Below, piece after piece: positions 1 through 8,303 of a DNA stretch of 64,000 nt (position 1 is the stretch's first letter; each line of letters starts with the position of its first letter). The position numbers and the translations under genes were made by a program. The notes beneath the pieces are model-generated. The model did not search any database. It was not told where the DNA came from and saw only the letters and a list, made by a program, of their open reading frames with translations. Source of the DNA: Fimenecus sp045545735 (GTDB taxonomy: Bacteria; Bacillota; Clostridia; Oscillospirales; Acutalibacteraceae); NCBI GenBank assembly GCA_045545735.1, contig JAZQBM010000010.1, positions 1 to 64,000 of the forward strand, given 5' to 3'.

Positions 1-51
1 GTCAGACTCCGACTCTGAAGGTCGTGCGTTCAAATCGCATCAGGCGTGCCA
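1..51 (+). tRNA. tRNA-Arg (CCG), 3' part, cut by the window start
   Basis: Only the 3' two thirds is present. The anticodon arm reads TCAGA-CTCCGAC-TCTGA, which places CCG at the anticodon and so decodes CGG arginine codons. It is followed by a 5-nt variable loop, a T arm GTGCG-TTCAAAT-CGCAT, the 3' acceptor strand, discriminator G and an encoded CCA at 49-51. The D arm and 5' acceptor strand lie upstream of the window, so the acceptor pairing cannot be checked. Confidence 0.9.
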
Positions 52-56
52 TAAAA

Positions 57-92
57 TAAAAGGATTTGCGAAATTGCAAATCCTTTTTAATT
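57..92 (+). terminator. Intrinsic terminator of tRNA-Arg
   Basis: The stem AAGGATTTGC / GCAAATCCTT with a short GAAATT loop is followed by a T-rich run, starting a few bases after the tRNA CCA. Confidence 0.85.
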
Positions 93-130
93 TTATATTT
101 TTAATTATTAAACCACATTTTCTTTTGCTA

Positions 131-230
131 AAATTGAGTTGTTTTTTCGTTAGGCAATCTTGCCGAAACGAAGCTGTATGTTGATACTGCGAGTTGAGAG
201 CAAGGCAGCATAACGGAAAAAAACCAATTT
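131..230 (+). repeat. Dispersed ~100-nt structured element, copy A
   Basis: One of five related intergenic elements (the others are at 31352, 36125, 53201 and 58999). Its two ends pair in a long stem: TTTTTTCGTTA (142-152) with TAACGGAAAAA (211-221), extended by AAATTG (131-136) with CAATTT (225-230). An inner helix pairs CTTGC (159-163) with GCAAG (200-204), and GTAT/ATAC (177-187) can close a small hairpin. The base pairs differ from the other copies but stay complementary. It ends directly at the ychF stop codon. The strand is assigned from T-G appositions that would be G-U pairs only in plus-strand RNA. Confidence 0.75.
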
Positions 231-1325
231 TTATACATTAAAGCGGAAAAGAACAATATCTCCATCTTTCATAACATATTCTTTGCCTTCAGAACGAACA
301 AGTCCCTTTTCCTTAGCTGCTTGCATTGTGCCGTTTGCCATAAGGTCGTCGAAGTGAATTACTTCTGCACGAATAAATCCACGTTCAAAGTCAGTATGAA
401 TTTTACCTGCTGCCTGTGGTGCTTTTGTGCCTTTTTTGATAGTCCAGGCACGAACTTCAGGCTGACCAGCGGTCAAATATGAGATAAGCCCGAGAAGATT
501 GTATGAACGCTGAATGAGTAAGTCAAGACCACCTTGCTCAATACCTAAATCTGAAAGGAACATTTCTTTTTCTTCTTTGTCGAGTTCAGCAATTTGTGCT
601 TCAAGTTCTGCACAGATTGGAAGTGTTTCAGCACCCTCAGCCTCGGCAAGTTTGCAAACAGCGTTGTATCGTGCATTGTCTTTAATATTGTTAGCAAAGT
701 CTTCTTCGCTCATATTACAAGCGTAAATTACAGGTTTTGATGAAAGAAGTGCAACAGTAGAGAGAATTTCTCTTTCTTCGTCATCCATTTCAACTGCACG
801 AGCGTTGACACCATTTTCTAATTCGCCACGAAGACGCTTTAAGAAATCAAGCTCTTTTTGAAGTGATTTGTCACCTTTAAGGTCTTTTTCAACCTTTGTA
901 ATTCTTCTGTCGAGAATTTCCACATCAGAAAGAATAAGTTCAAGGTTGATTGTTTCGATATCGCGTTGTGGGTCAATGCTACCCTCAACATGAATAATAT
1001 CGTCATTATCAAAGCAACGTACAACGTGAATGATTGCGTCAACTTCACGAATGTGTGACAAGAACTTGTTGCCAAGTCCCTCGCCTTTTGACGCACCTTT
1101 TACAAGGCCTGCAATGTCAACAAATTCAATTGTTGCAGGAGTAATTTTTGCAGGATTATACATTTCTGCAAGTTTGTCAATTCTGTAATCGGGAACTGCA
1201 ACAACGCCAACGTTTGGCTCAATTGTGCAGAAAGCATAGTTTGCAGACTGTGCACCAGCATTTGTAATTGCATTAAAAAGTGTACTTTTACCAACATTTG
1301 GTAAACCTACGATACCAAGTTTCAT
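231..1325 (-). CDS. ychF: Redox-regulated ATPase YchF (EngD/Ola1 family)
   Basis: Cytoplasmic Obg-like P-loop NTPase of 364 residues, the usual length. The Walker A loop GLPNVGKST is at residues 7-15, the switch region DIAGLV near 70, and an NMSE motif near 204 replaces the NKxD of GTP-specific relatives, consistent with the known ATP preference of the family. A coiled-coil insertion is followed by a C-terminal TGS domain (about 280-364). YchF binds ribosomes and is implicated in translation and oxidative-stress responses; the exact role here is inferred from the family. It is transcribed alone from the promoter at 1367-1395. Confidence 0.97.
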   Translation of the reverse strand: MKLGIVGLPNVGKSTLFNAITNAGAQSANYAFCTIEPNVGVVAVPDYRIDKLAEMYNPAKITPATIEFVDIAGLVKGASKGEGLGNKFLSHIREVDAIIHVVRCFDNDDIIHVEGSIDPQRDIETINLELILSDVEILDRRITKVEKDLKGDKSLQKELDFLKRLRGELENGVNARAVEMDDEEREILSTVALLSSKPVIYACNMSEEDFANNIKDNARYNAVCKLAEAEGAETLPICAELEAQIAELDKEEKEMFLSDLGIEQGGLDLLIQRSYNLLGLISYLTAGQPEVRAWTIKKGTKAPQAAGKIHTDFERGFIRAEVIHFDDLMANGTMQAAKEKGLVRSEGKEYVMKDGDIVLFRFNV

Positions 1326-1366
1326 TTTGTTTCATCCTTATATTAAGATTTTATTTCCAACAAAAG

Positions 1367-1395
1367 ATTATACACTATTGCGGAAAAATTTTCAA
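1367..1395 (-). promoter_or_regulatory. Promoter of ychF
   Basis: On the minus strand, TTGAAA (1390-1395), a 17-nt spacer and a consensus TATAAT (1367-1372), about 40 nt upstream of the ychF ATG. Confidence 0.7.
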
Positions 1396-1444
1396 TATGG
1401 TAAAATAAATTCAGAAATGCGTAATGCAGAATTGAGTGAATATT

Positions 1445-2125
1445 ATGGTTGAATTTTCAAGAACTGAAAGATTGATTGGTAAAGAAAATCTTGAAAAGTT
1501 AAAAACTAAAAATATTATTATTTTCGGGCTTGGTGGCGTTGGGTCATACGTTGCCGAGGCTCTGGCACGTTGTGGCGTTGGCAAAATGACAGTTGTTGAC
1601 AAGGATACAGTTGACATTACAAATATTAATCGCCAGTTATATGCACTTCACTCCACAATTGGCAGAAACAAGGCAGATGTGGCAAAAGAGCGTATTCTTG
1701 ACATAAATCCAACTTGTGAAGTTACACCAATCGTTAAAATGTATTTACCCGAAAATGCAGATGAATTTAACCTTTCACAATACGATTATATTATTGACGC
1801 CATTGACAACGTAACTGCTAAAATTGACCTTGCGGTTAAATCACAGGAATTAGGAATACCGATGATTGCATCAATGGGTACGGGCAATAAACTTGACCCT
1901 ACTGCATTTAAAATTACTGATATTTACAAAACTGACACTTGTCCCCTTTGCAGAGTTATGCGAAGAGAGTTAAAAGCTCGTGGTGTTAAAAAGTTAAAGG
2001 TGCTTTATTCAACAGAAATTCCGAAAAATGATGGTGAACGCACCCCTGCAAGTATCTCTTTTGTGCCAAGCGTAGCGGGACTTATTATTGCAGGTGAAGT
2101 TGTGAATGGAATTCGTAATTCGTAA
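1445..2125 (+). CDS. tcdA: tRNA threonylcarbamoyladenosine dehydratase (TcdA/CsdL, ThiF/MoeB family)
   Basis: E1-like adenylating enzyme, expected to dehydrate t6A37 of tRNA to its cyclic form. The nucleotide-binding loop GLGGVGSY lies near residue 30, followed by the family signature DKDTVDITNINRQ. A late TCPLCR segment has one Cys pair. The length of about 227 is slightly short for TcdA, which agrees with TcdA rather than with MoeB or ThiF, and no thiamine or molybdopterin genes are nearby. An in-frame GTG at 1436 is possible, but GAGTG at 1434-1438 is better placed as the ribosome site for the ATG at 1445. Confidence 0.85.
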   Translation: MVEFSRTERLIGKENLEKLKTKNIIIFGLGGVGSYVAEALARCGVGKMTVVDKDTVDITNINRQLYALHSTIGRNKADVAKERILDINPTCEVTPIVKMYLPENADEFNLSQYDYIIDAIDNVTAKIDLAVKSQELGIPMIASMGTGNKLDPTAFKITDIYKTDTCPLCRVMRRELKARGVKKLKVLYSTEIPKNDGERTPASISFVPSVAGLIIAGEVVNGIRNS

Positions 2126-2143
2126 TGCGTAATTCGGAATTGT
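2109..2143. repeat. Short AATTCGTAATGC-type repeat run
   Basis: Three or four imperfect copies of a 9-10-bp unit of the form GTAATTCGTAATGC cover the last codons of tcdA and the bases after it. The same unit recurs at about ten places in the first 25 kb of the window. Confidence 0.7.
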
Positions 2144-2225
2144 TTACAATTTATACATTGATTTTATACTTTTAGAATAGTAAAATATTGACAATACTTT
2201 TTATATAATATTTTTTGGTGATAAT

Positions 2226-2909
2226 ATGAGTTTAATTGAAATTCGTGATATTTACAAAATTTATAATCCCGGTGAAAATGAAGTTCGTGCTCTTGACGGT
2301 ATCAATTTAACGGTTGAGCACGGGGAATTTCTTGCAATTGTAGGTCAATCGGGTTCGGGTAAATCAACACTTATGAATATGTTGGGACTTTTAGATATTC
2401 CTACAAGTGGCACATATACTCTTGACGGTGTTGATACGGCAAATATGACTGATGACGAACTTTCAGAAATTCGCAACAAAGAAATCGGCTTTATTTTTCA
2501 GGGATTTAACCTTATTCCAAGCCTTACCGCAGTTGAAAATGTTGAACTTCCACTTGTTTATCGCGGTATGAAAAAGGAAGAACGCAACAAGTTGGCTCTT
2601 GACGCACTTGAACGCGTTGGACTTTCACACCGTCTTGACCATTTGCCAAAGCAGATGTCAGGTGGTCAGCAACAAAGAGTAGCCATTGCCCGTGCAGTTG
2701 CGGCACGTCCCCCTATTATTCTTGCTGACGAGCCTACGGGTAACCTTGACAGCCATTCAGGTGTTGAAGTTATGAAAATTCTTCACGAACTTCACGAAGA
2801 AGGCAGAACGGTTATTCTTATTACTCACGATAATGACATTGCCAACGAGGCTACACGAGTAATCCGCATACAAGACGGTCAGATTATTTCTGATATTATC
2901 AACAGATAA
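2226..2909 (+). CDS. ABC transporter ATP-binding protein, LolD/MacB type, without a permease
   Basis: Cytoplasmic ATPase of 227 residues in the MacB/LolD/FtsE-like class that drives lipoprotein, antimicrobial-peptide or MacB-type exporters. Walker A GQSGSGKST is at residues 40-48, the Q loop at FQGFNLIP, signature MSGGQQQR near 144, Walker B ILADEPTGNLDS, and the switch His in LITHD. The normal partner, an FtsX/MacB-like permease, is absent: the next gene encodes an unrelated extracellular phosphoesterase and a terminator follows directly. A possible promoter is TTGATT/TAAAAT at 2158-2186. The transported substrate cannot be inferred. Confidence 0.9.
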   Translation: MSLIEIRDIYKIYNPGENEVRALDGINLTVEHGEFLAIVGQSGSGKSTLMNMLGLLDIPTSGTYTLDGVDTANMTDDELSEIRNKEIGFIFQGFNLIPSLTAVENVELPLVYRGMKKEERNKLALDALERVGLSHRLDHLPKQMSGGQQQRVAIARAVAARPPIILADEPTGNLDSHSGVEVMKILHELHEEGRTVILITHDNDIANEATRVIRIQDGQIISDIINR

Positions 2910-2950
2910 TTTCGATTTGTCCATTTGCAAAAATAATTGCTAATTTATAG

Positions 2951-2989
2951 AAAAATGTTACCAAAAAGTGTAGCATTTTTCTTTTTTTT
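2951..2989 (+). terminator. Intrinsic terminator after the ABC ATPase
   Basis: AAATGTTAC pairs with GTAGCATTT (one G-T pair) around a CAAAAAGT-type loop, followed by a pyrimidine run of mostly T. Confidence 0.75.
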
Positions 2990-3050
2990 GTGTTAAAATT
3001 TGTATTTGTATTATTATATGTATAATTAATCCTTACTGGAGGTATGGAGA

Positions 3051-6000
3051 ATGAAAAGAAAAAACACATTCAAAAAGCTTTTCTGTATTATTCTTGCAGT
3101 TGCAGTTTTTGCTGTAAGCGTTCCTTTTACAGCAATTGCGGCTAATCCAAGTGAAGTTGACTTCGCAATTGTCAGCGACGTTCACTACTTTGCATCAACT
3201 GCTATGGGTAATTCAGACGCAGACAGAAAAGAGTTCAGAGAGATGATGTATCTCAACAACTCAACAAGCGGTATTGCCCCTGAACTTACAGAGGCTGCTA
3301 TGGCAAATGTTACTGCTATGGCTCTCGCAGGTCAGATTGATTTCTTGCTTCTTCCCGGTGACTTAACAAGAAACGCTGAGTATTCTGCTCACGAAGAACT
3401 TGTTGCTCGTCTTAAGGTTTTTGAAGCAACAACAGGTGTTCCTGTTTATGTTATCAACGGTAACCACGACATTAACAACCAGAGAGCTGCTTATTATGAT
3501 GGTGAAGATTTCATAAGTTGTAAAGATGCTCCTGAAAAGAGAGGTCAGCTTGACACAACTCCTGAAGAATTCGAAGCACTTTATAAAGATTTCGGTTATT
3601 CAGCAGAACCGGGTAAATATTACAGCCGTTACAAAGCAACCGCTTCTAACTCAGAAGGCTCACTCTCATATGCTACTGATATTAATGACGATTATCGTCT
3701 TATTGCTATTGACTCACAGCTTTATTCAGCTGACAACACAGATTCAGGTGAAAACGAGCAGGAAACTGCAGGTCACGTTTCAGATGCACTTTTAGAGTGG
3801 ACACTCGAAGAATGTGCAAAAGCAAAAGCTGACGGCAAAACTATTATTGGTATGACACATACAAACGCTATTCCTCACTTTGAAACAGAAGTTGACCTTT
3901 TTGACAACTTTGTTCTTCGCAGTTGGGATAAGTTTGCTGACGCAGTTGCAGATGCAGGTATGCACTACATTGTTTCAGGTCACGTTCATATGCAGGACAT
4001 TGCAACTTATGTAAGTGACAATGGTGAACAACTTACTGATATCGTTACAACATCACTTCTCAGTTACCCTAACCAATTCAGAACAGTAAGTCTTGAAACT
4101 ACTGCTACAGGTAACACTTCTCTTTCATACGACACACACGATGTTGACGAATTTGTACCTGTAATCATTGATGGTGTTGCACAGGCAAAACCATTCAAGT
4201 ATCAGACTTGGGCTTACAACTTTGGTGGCACAAACATCAAGAATTTTGTTTTCAACATACTCGAATATGAACTTACATACGGTTTCGGTAAAGATGTTAA
4301 AGATGCAGGTGGTCTTTACTATTATCTTGAAGAGACAATTGGTATTAAAGAGCTTATTGGTGGACTTGTTGACAACGAAACACTTGGTGGCGTTCTCGGT
4401 GGACTTGGCGAAGCTGCTATCAGAGCAATTCTTTTCTCACTTTGCAATCAGGTTGACAAAGCATATCTTCAAGACCCCGCTAAGACACTCCAGACTCTTG
4501 AACCAATACTTGACAAACTTTTAGGCATTGAAGTTTCTGACTACCCATCAGTAGTATTCAAAGATACTCTTGGATTTGGCAGTACAGGTGAAAAAGGTAC
4601 TTTAGGTGACCTTGCATCAACTGTTCTTGCATACCATTATACAAACAATGAAGACCCTAACAATGATAAATTCCTTATGAGTGCACTTGACCGTTTCTAC
4701 AACGGTGAAAACGCAGAAGTAATTGTTGATACACTTCTTGATGTTGTTCTTAACGACCTTCTTCAAGATACAATCCTTAAGGACATTAAGATTGACCCTG
4801 TTTCTTGGGGTATCAACAGTGAAATGGGCGACCTTGTTCAGTCACTTACAGATATGATTGACGGTCTTCTTGGCACAAACGGTTTCCCTGAAATCGGTGT
4901 AAGCGACATTATTTCAATTCTCCTTATTTCAGGTATTCTTGGTGGCGACAAACTTTCAGATATTGTGTACGGACTTCTTGATGAATACCTTACACAGAGC
5001 CAGTATGACATTATCGACGGCGAGTTCTACAGAATTATGAAAGACCTTACTCACGATAATGACCCTGCATATATGGCAGACTTTGAAGGCACAGTAAACT
5101 ACAACGGAAAAGTAGCTGTTCCGCTTTCACAAGATAATCTCCGACTTCCATCACATATTGCTGTTACATTCGGTGAAGATGCTGCAACATCAAGAAACAT
5201 CAGTTACTTCACAAAATACAGCTTAACAGATACAGATATTCAGATTGTTCCTTATTCAGAAAATCCCGATTTTAGTAAAGGCACAACAGTTGACGTAAAT
5301 ATTGATACAAATTGTGAAATTGATGCAGAGCGTGAATACTATGCAATTGACTTAGGATTTATCGGCATTATTACTCACAAGATGAACGTTAACCGTCATA
5401 CTATTGAGATTACAGGTCTCCGTGAAGGCACAAAATACTGCTACCGTGTTGGTGACGCAGAGCGTGGTTGGTGGAGTGATATCGGCGTTATTGATACTGC
5501 TGATAATGAGGCTGCATTTAGTTTCTTCCACGTTACTGACCCACAATCTGTTACAGAAAAACAGTATGCTGAAAACTGGGCAGTAGCACTTGATACTGCA
5601 TTCGCAAATCACGAAGATGCTGACTTCATTCTTAACACAGGCGACCTTGTTGATAACGGTAACGATTTTGTAGAATGGAAGAGAATGTTCAACACAGCAT
5701 CTGATTCACTTATGGACACAGTTATGATGTCCACATCAGGCAACCACGAAGAACGTGGCGACAACGCACTTGTAAACAACTTTGTATTCTCAAGTCTTCC
5801 TGAACAAGACACAACAACAGGTGTTTACTACTCATTTGATTACAACACAGCACACGTTGCAGTTCTTAACTCAAACGATTTGAATGACGAAAACGGACTT
5901 TCAGATGCACAGATTCAATGGCTTACTGAAGATATGAACGCAAGTGAAAAGGCTTGGAAATTCGTTGCAATTCACAAAGCACCATATTCAAACGGTTCAC

Positions 6001-6644
6001 ACTTTGATGATGACGATGTTTCTGCAATCCGTACACAGCTTGCAACTTTGATGCCTGAACTCGACATTGACGTTGTATTCCAGGGTCACGACCACGTTTA
6101 TATGCGTACTGACGTTATGAACAACAACGCAATTGTTGAAACAGAAACACAGACACTTAACTACAACGGTCTTGAATATGTTTCAAAGATTAGTCCTGAC
6201 GGTACAATCTATTCAATCAACGGTACAGCAGGTAGCAAACACTACGAACCAAAACCTGCAGAAGAAACTGCTGAAACATTCCCTGCAGGCGAAACAGTAC
6301 TTTCAATTGATGTTCCATCATACTCATACATTCAGATTGATGGCGGTAACCTTTACTTTGATTCATATGCAGTAAACGGTGACGGCACAGAAGAGAGAAT
6401 TGACAGTTTTGCAATTTCAAAGGTTGTAACTCTTGAAGACGGCACAGTTATTGACGGTACAAACGGCAACGCAACTGATGAGTCAAACAAGAACGAGGGT
6501 GGCGACGTAATCGGTGATATTACTGACACATTCCGTCAAAATCCTGTATTCTCTTACATTGTAGTTGCAGGTGTTGCACTTGTAGTAATCGCAGGTGTTG
6601 TTGCAACAGTAATTGTTACAAAGAGAAGACGTGAAGAAGCATAA
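3051..6644 (+). CDS. Large secreted, membrane-anchored double calcineurin-like phosphoesterase
   Basis: A 1197-residue extracytoplasmic protein. A signal peptide (1-31) precedes a first metallophosphoesterase domain with SDVHYF (about 42), GDLTRN, NGNHD (about 137), MTHTN and GHVHM (about 307). A helical region (about 380-680) follows, then a beta-rich segment resembling the N-terminal domain of purple acid phosphatases, and a second catalytic domain with HVTDPQ (about 826), NTGDLVDNG (about 863), SGNHEERGD (about 897), IHKAPY and FQGHDHVYMRT (about 1011). Residues 1165-1187 form a membrane helix followed by KRRREEA. Both domains keep their metal ligands, so two active sites are likely. The substrate is unknown; phosphate release from nucleotides or phosphoesters outside the cell is inference. 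Ribosome site GGAGGTATGGAG. Confidence 0.88.
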   Translation: MKRKNTFKKLFCIILAVAVFAVSVPFTAIAANPSEVDFAIVSDVHYFASTAMGNSDADRKEFREMMYLNNSTSGIAPELTEAAMANVTAMALAGQIDFLLLPGDLTRNAEYSAHEELVARLKVFEATTGVPVYVINGNHDINNQRAAYYDGEDFISCKDAPEKRGQLDTTPEEFEALYKDFGYSAEPGKYYSRYKATASNSEGSLSYATDINDDYRLIAIDSQLYSADNTDSGENEQETAGHVSDALLEWTLEECAKAKADGKTIIGMTHTNAIPHFETEVDLFDNFVLRSWDKFADAVADAGMHYIVSGHVHMQDIATYVSDNGEQLTDIVTTSLLSYPNQFRTVSLETTATGNTSLSYDTHDVDEFVPVIIDGVAQAKPFKYQTWAYNFGGTNIKNFVFNILEYELTYGFGKDVKDAGGLYYYLEETIGIKELIGGLVDNETLGGVLGGLGEAAIRAILFSLCNQVDKAYLQDPAKTLQTLEPILDKLLGIEVSDYPSVVFKDTLGFGSTGEKGTLGDLASTVLAYHYTNNEDPNNDKFLMSALDRFYNGENAEVIVDTLLDVVLNDLLQDTILKDIKIDPVSWGINSEMGDLVQSLTDMIDGLLGTNGFPEIGVSDIISILLISGILGGDKLSDIVYGLLDEYLTQSQYDIIDGEFYRIMKDLTHDNDPAYMADFEGTVNYNGKVAVPLSQDNLRLPSHIAVTFGEDAATSRNISYFTKYSLTDTDIQIVPYSENPDFSKGTTVDVNIDTNCEIDAEREYYAIDLGFIGIITHKMNVNRHTIEITGLREGTKYCYRVGDAERGWWSDIGVIDTADNEAAFSFFHVTDPQSVTEKQYAENWAVALDTAFANHEDADFILNTGDLVDNGNDFVEWKRMFNTASDSLMDTVMMSTSGNHEERGDNALVNNFVFSSLPEQDTTTGVYYSFDYNTAHVAVLNSNDLNDENGLSDAQIQWLTEDMNASEKAWKFVAIHKAPYSNGSHFDDDDVSAIRTQLATLMPELDIDVVFQGHDHVYMRTDVMNNNAIVETETQTLNYNGLEYVSKISPDGTIYSINGTAGSKHYEPKPAEETAETFPAGETVLSIDVPSYSYIQIDGGNLYFDSYAVNGDGTEERIDSFAISKVVTLEDGTVIDGTNGNATDESNKNEGGDVIGDITDTFRQNPVFSYIVVAGVALVVIAGVVATVIVTKRRREEA

Positions 6645-6678
6645 TTAATTCGTAGTGCTGAATTCGTAATTCATAATT

Positions 6679-6710
6679 AACAGCGAGAGAAAATTTCTCT
6701 CGCTGTTTTT
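6679..6710 (+). terminator. Intrinsic terminator after the double phosphoesterase
   Basis: ACAGCGAGAGAAA pairs with TTTCTCTCGCTGT, followed by a T run. Confidence 0.9.
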
Positions 6711-6726
6711 GTTTGATAAAATCCAC

Positions 6727-6755
6727 TTGACTTATATAATTTGTTTTGATATAAT
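6727..6755 (+). promoter_or_regulatory. Promoter of the pheST operon
   Basis: TTGACT (6727-6732), a 17-nt spacer and TATAAT (6750-6755), placed just upstream of the T-box leader. Confidence 0.8.
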
Positions 6756-6764
6756 TTTATGCGA

Positions 6765-7190
6765 TATTGAAACGCGATGATAAAGAAAGTAGATTAAGTG
6801 AGTACACTTAACAGAGAATTGTGCCTTGGCTGAAAGCACATAAGTCGAAAGTTTAATTGAAGTTCCCTTTGGAGTGGCTTTACTGAAATAATAGTAGGTA
6901 TTGACGGTTTGTTCTCGTTATTGAACACGGAAAGTGTTAGCTTTCAAGTTTGTACTTGGCTAAAATTTGGGTGGTACCGCGGATTTTATTCGTCCCATAC
7001 TTTTTTGTAACCACTGATTAAATCAAAGTCACAATTCTCAGCGGCTATTTTTTCGCCAAAAATGCCAAAAATACTCGTTAATACACAAAGTATTGCCTGC
7101 GTTTTTTGACATTTCTGACAAAAAACTATCTTGCTGATAATAGCAACCCGATTTAATCAGCGATTACTTTAGAGTGTGGGATTTTTTTAT
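6765..7190 (+). promoter_or_regulatory. T-box riboswitch leader of pheST, probably sensing uncharged tRNA-Phe
   Basis: The hallmark TGGGTGGTACCGCGG is at 6968-6982, and CGTCCCA (6991-6997) can pair with it to form the antiterminator. Upstream are a long Stem I region and a GAAG-TTC-CCTTTGGAG segment; TTC at 6863-6865 is the likely phenylalanine specifier, matching the downstream phenylalanyl-tRNA ligase. The competing terminator pairs TCCCATACT (6993-7001) with AGTGTGGGA (7173-7181) ahead of a T run. Unusually, about 170 nt separate the two terminator arms because a 161-bp palindromic element occupies the loop. The specifier assignment was made by eye. Confidence 0.9.
7007..7167. mobile_element. 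MITE-like 161-bp element inside the T-box terminator
   Basis: The terminal inverted repeats are GTAACCACTGATTAAATC (7007-7024) and its near-perfect reverse complement at 7150-7167 (16 of 18 match). The interior is also partly palindromic: CAGCGGCTATTTTTT against AAAAAACTATCTTGCTG, and ATACT against AGTAT at the centre. There is no ORF. It lies between the two arms of the T-box terminator. Its length, inverted ends and lack of coding capacity fit a non-autonomous miniature element; no transposase is present in the window and no clear target duplication was seen. Confidence 0.65.
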
Positions 7191-7229
7191 TTCCCTATTT
7201 CCGATTATTAATAAAAAAGGATTGAGATT

Positions 7230-8285
7230 ATGAGAGAAAAACTCGAAGCTATCCGTCAAAATGCGGAAGCACAACTCAGTAACATTACTGAGCAGGCAGA
7301 ACTTGAAAACTTCAGAGTTCAAGTTCTTGGTAAAAAAGGCGAGCTTACATCATTACTTAAAATGATGGGTTCACTTTCAGCTGAAGAAAGACCTATTATG
7401 GGTCAAGTTGTAAACGAAGTCAGAGCATTCGTTGAGCAGAAAATCGCAGAAAAGAGTGCAGAACTCAAAGAACTTGAGCTTAAGAAAGAAATTGAAAGCA
7501 CACCTGTTTTTGACATTTCAGTTCCTGCAAACTTAACTCGTGGTTCATACCACCCTATCACACTTGTTCAGCGTCAATGCGAAAGCGTTTTCCGTTCAAT
7601 GGGCTTTAACATTGAAGATTACTCTGAAATTGTTACTGACTATGAGTGTTTTGAGGCACTTAACATTCCAAAGGACCACCCTGCACGCGATATGCAGGAC
7701 ACATATTACCTTGAAAATGGTCAGTTATTGAAATCTCACACATCTGCAGCACAGAATGCTATTTACAAAAAATATAAAGATGCACTTGTAAACGACGGTA
7801 TGCCAATCAAGGCTATTTTCCCCGGTCGTTGTTTCAGAAATGAAGCTACTGATGCTTGTCATGAAAACACATTCTTCCAGATGGAAGGCGTTATGGTTGA
7901 CAAGGACATTTCAATTTCAAACCTTATTTACTTTATGAAAACAATGCTTTCAGAAGTATTCCGCAAAGACATTAAAGTTCGTCTCCGCCCAGGTTTCTTC
8001 CCATTCGTTGAACCGGGATTTGAACTTGACATCAGTTGTCTTATCTGCGGTGGTGAGGGTTGTCCTTCATGTAAGCACAGCGGTTGGCTTGAACTTTGTC
8101 CATGTGGTATGATTCACCCTGAAGTACTTAAAGCAGGTGGAATTGACCCTGAAGAATACACAGGTTTCGCATTCGGTCTTGGTCTTACAAGACTTGCAAT
8201 GATGAAATACGGCGTTAAAGATATTCGTGATTTGAACAGTGGTAGTCTTAAAACACTTTCACAGTTCACAGACGATGAAGATTAA
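7230..8285 (+). CDS. pheS: Phenylalanine--tRNA ligase alpha subunit
   Basis: Class II aminoacyl-tRNA synthetase subunit of 351 residues that charges tRNA-Phe as an alpha2-beta2 complex with PheT. An N-terminal coiled-coil tRNA-binding arm (about 1-90) precedes the catalytic core. Motif 2 is in GRCFRNEATDACH and the substrate-binding region in FFQMEG; motif 3 is in GFAFGLGLTRLAMMKYG near the C terminus. It starts after a spaced purine-rich site and is followed 18 nt later by pheT, whose GGAGG site lies in the gap. Expression is expected to rise when uncharged tRNA-Phe accumulates, through the T-box upstream. Confidence 0.97.
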   Translation: MREKLEAIRQNAEAQLSNITEQAELENFRVQVLGKKGELTSLLKMMGSLSAEERPIMGQVVNEVRAFVEQKIAEKSAELKELELKKEIESTPVFDISVPANLTRGSYHPITLVQRQCESVFRSMGFNIEDYSEIVTDYECFEALNIPKDHPARDMQDTYYLENGQLLKSHTSAAQNAIYKKYKDALVNDGMPIKAIFPGRCFRNEATDACHENTFFQMEGVMVDKDISISNLIYFMKTMLSEVFRKDIKVRLRPGFFPFVEPGFELDISCLICGGEGCPSCKHSGWLELCPCGMIHPEVLKAGGIDPEEYTGFAFGLGLTRLAMMKYGVKDIRDLNSGSLKTLSQFTDDED

Positions 8286-8303
8286 GGAAGGAGGAGAATA
8301 TTT

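Noticed and set aside
131..230. Treating element A as just the terminator of ychF
   Set aside because: It lacks a compact stem with a T tract in the minus-strand direction, and the same 100-nt architecture recurs at four other loci.
6968..7229. T-box leader judged broken by the insertion
   Set aside because: Antiterminator, both terminator arms and the T run are all present; the insertion is in the loop, so loss of function cannot be claimed.
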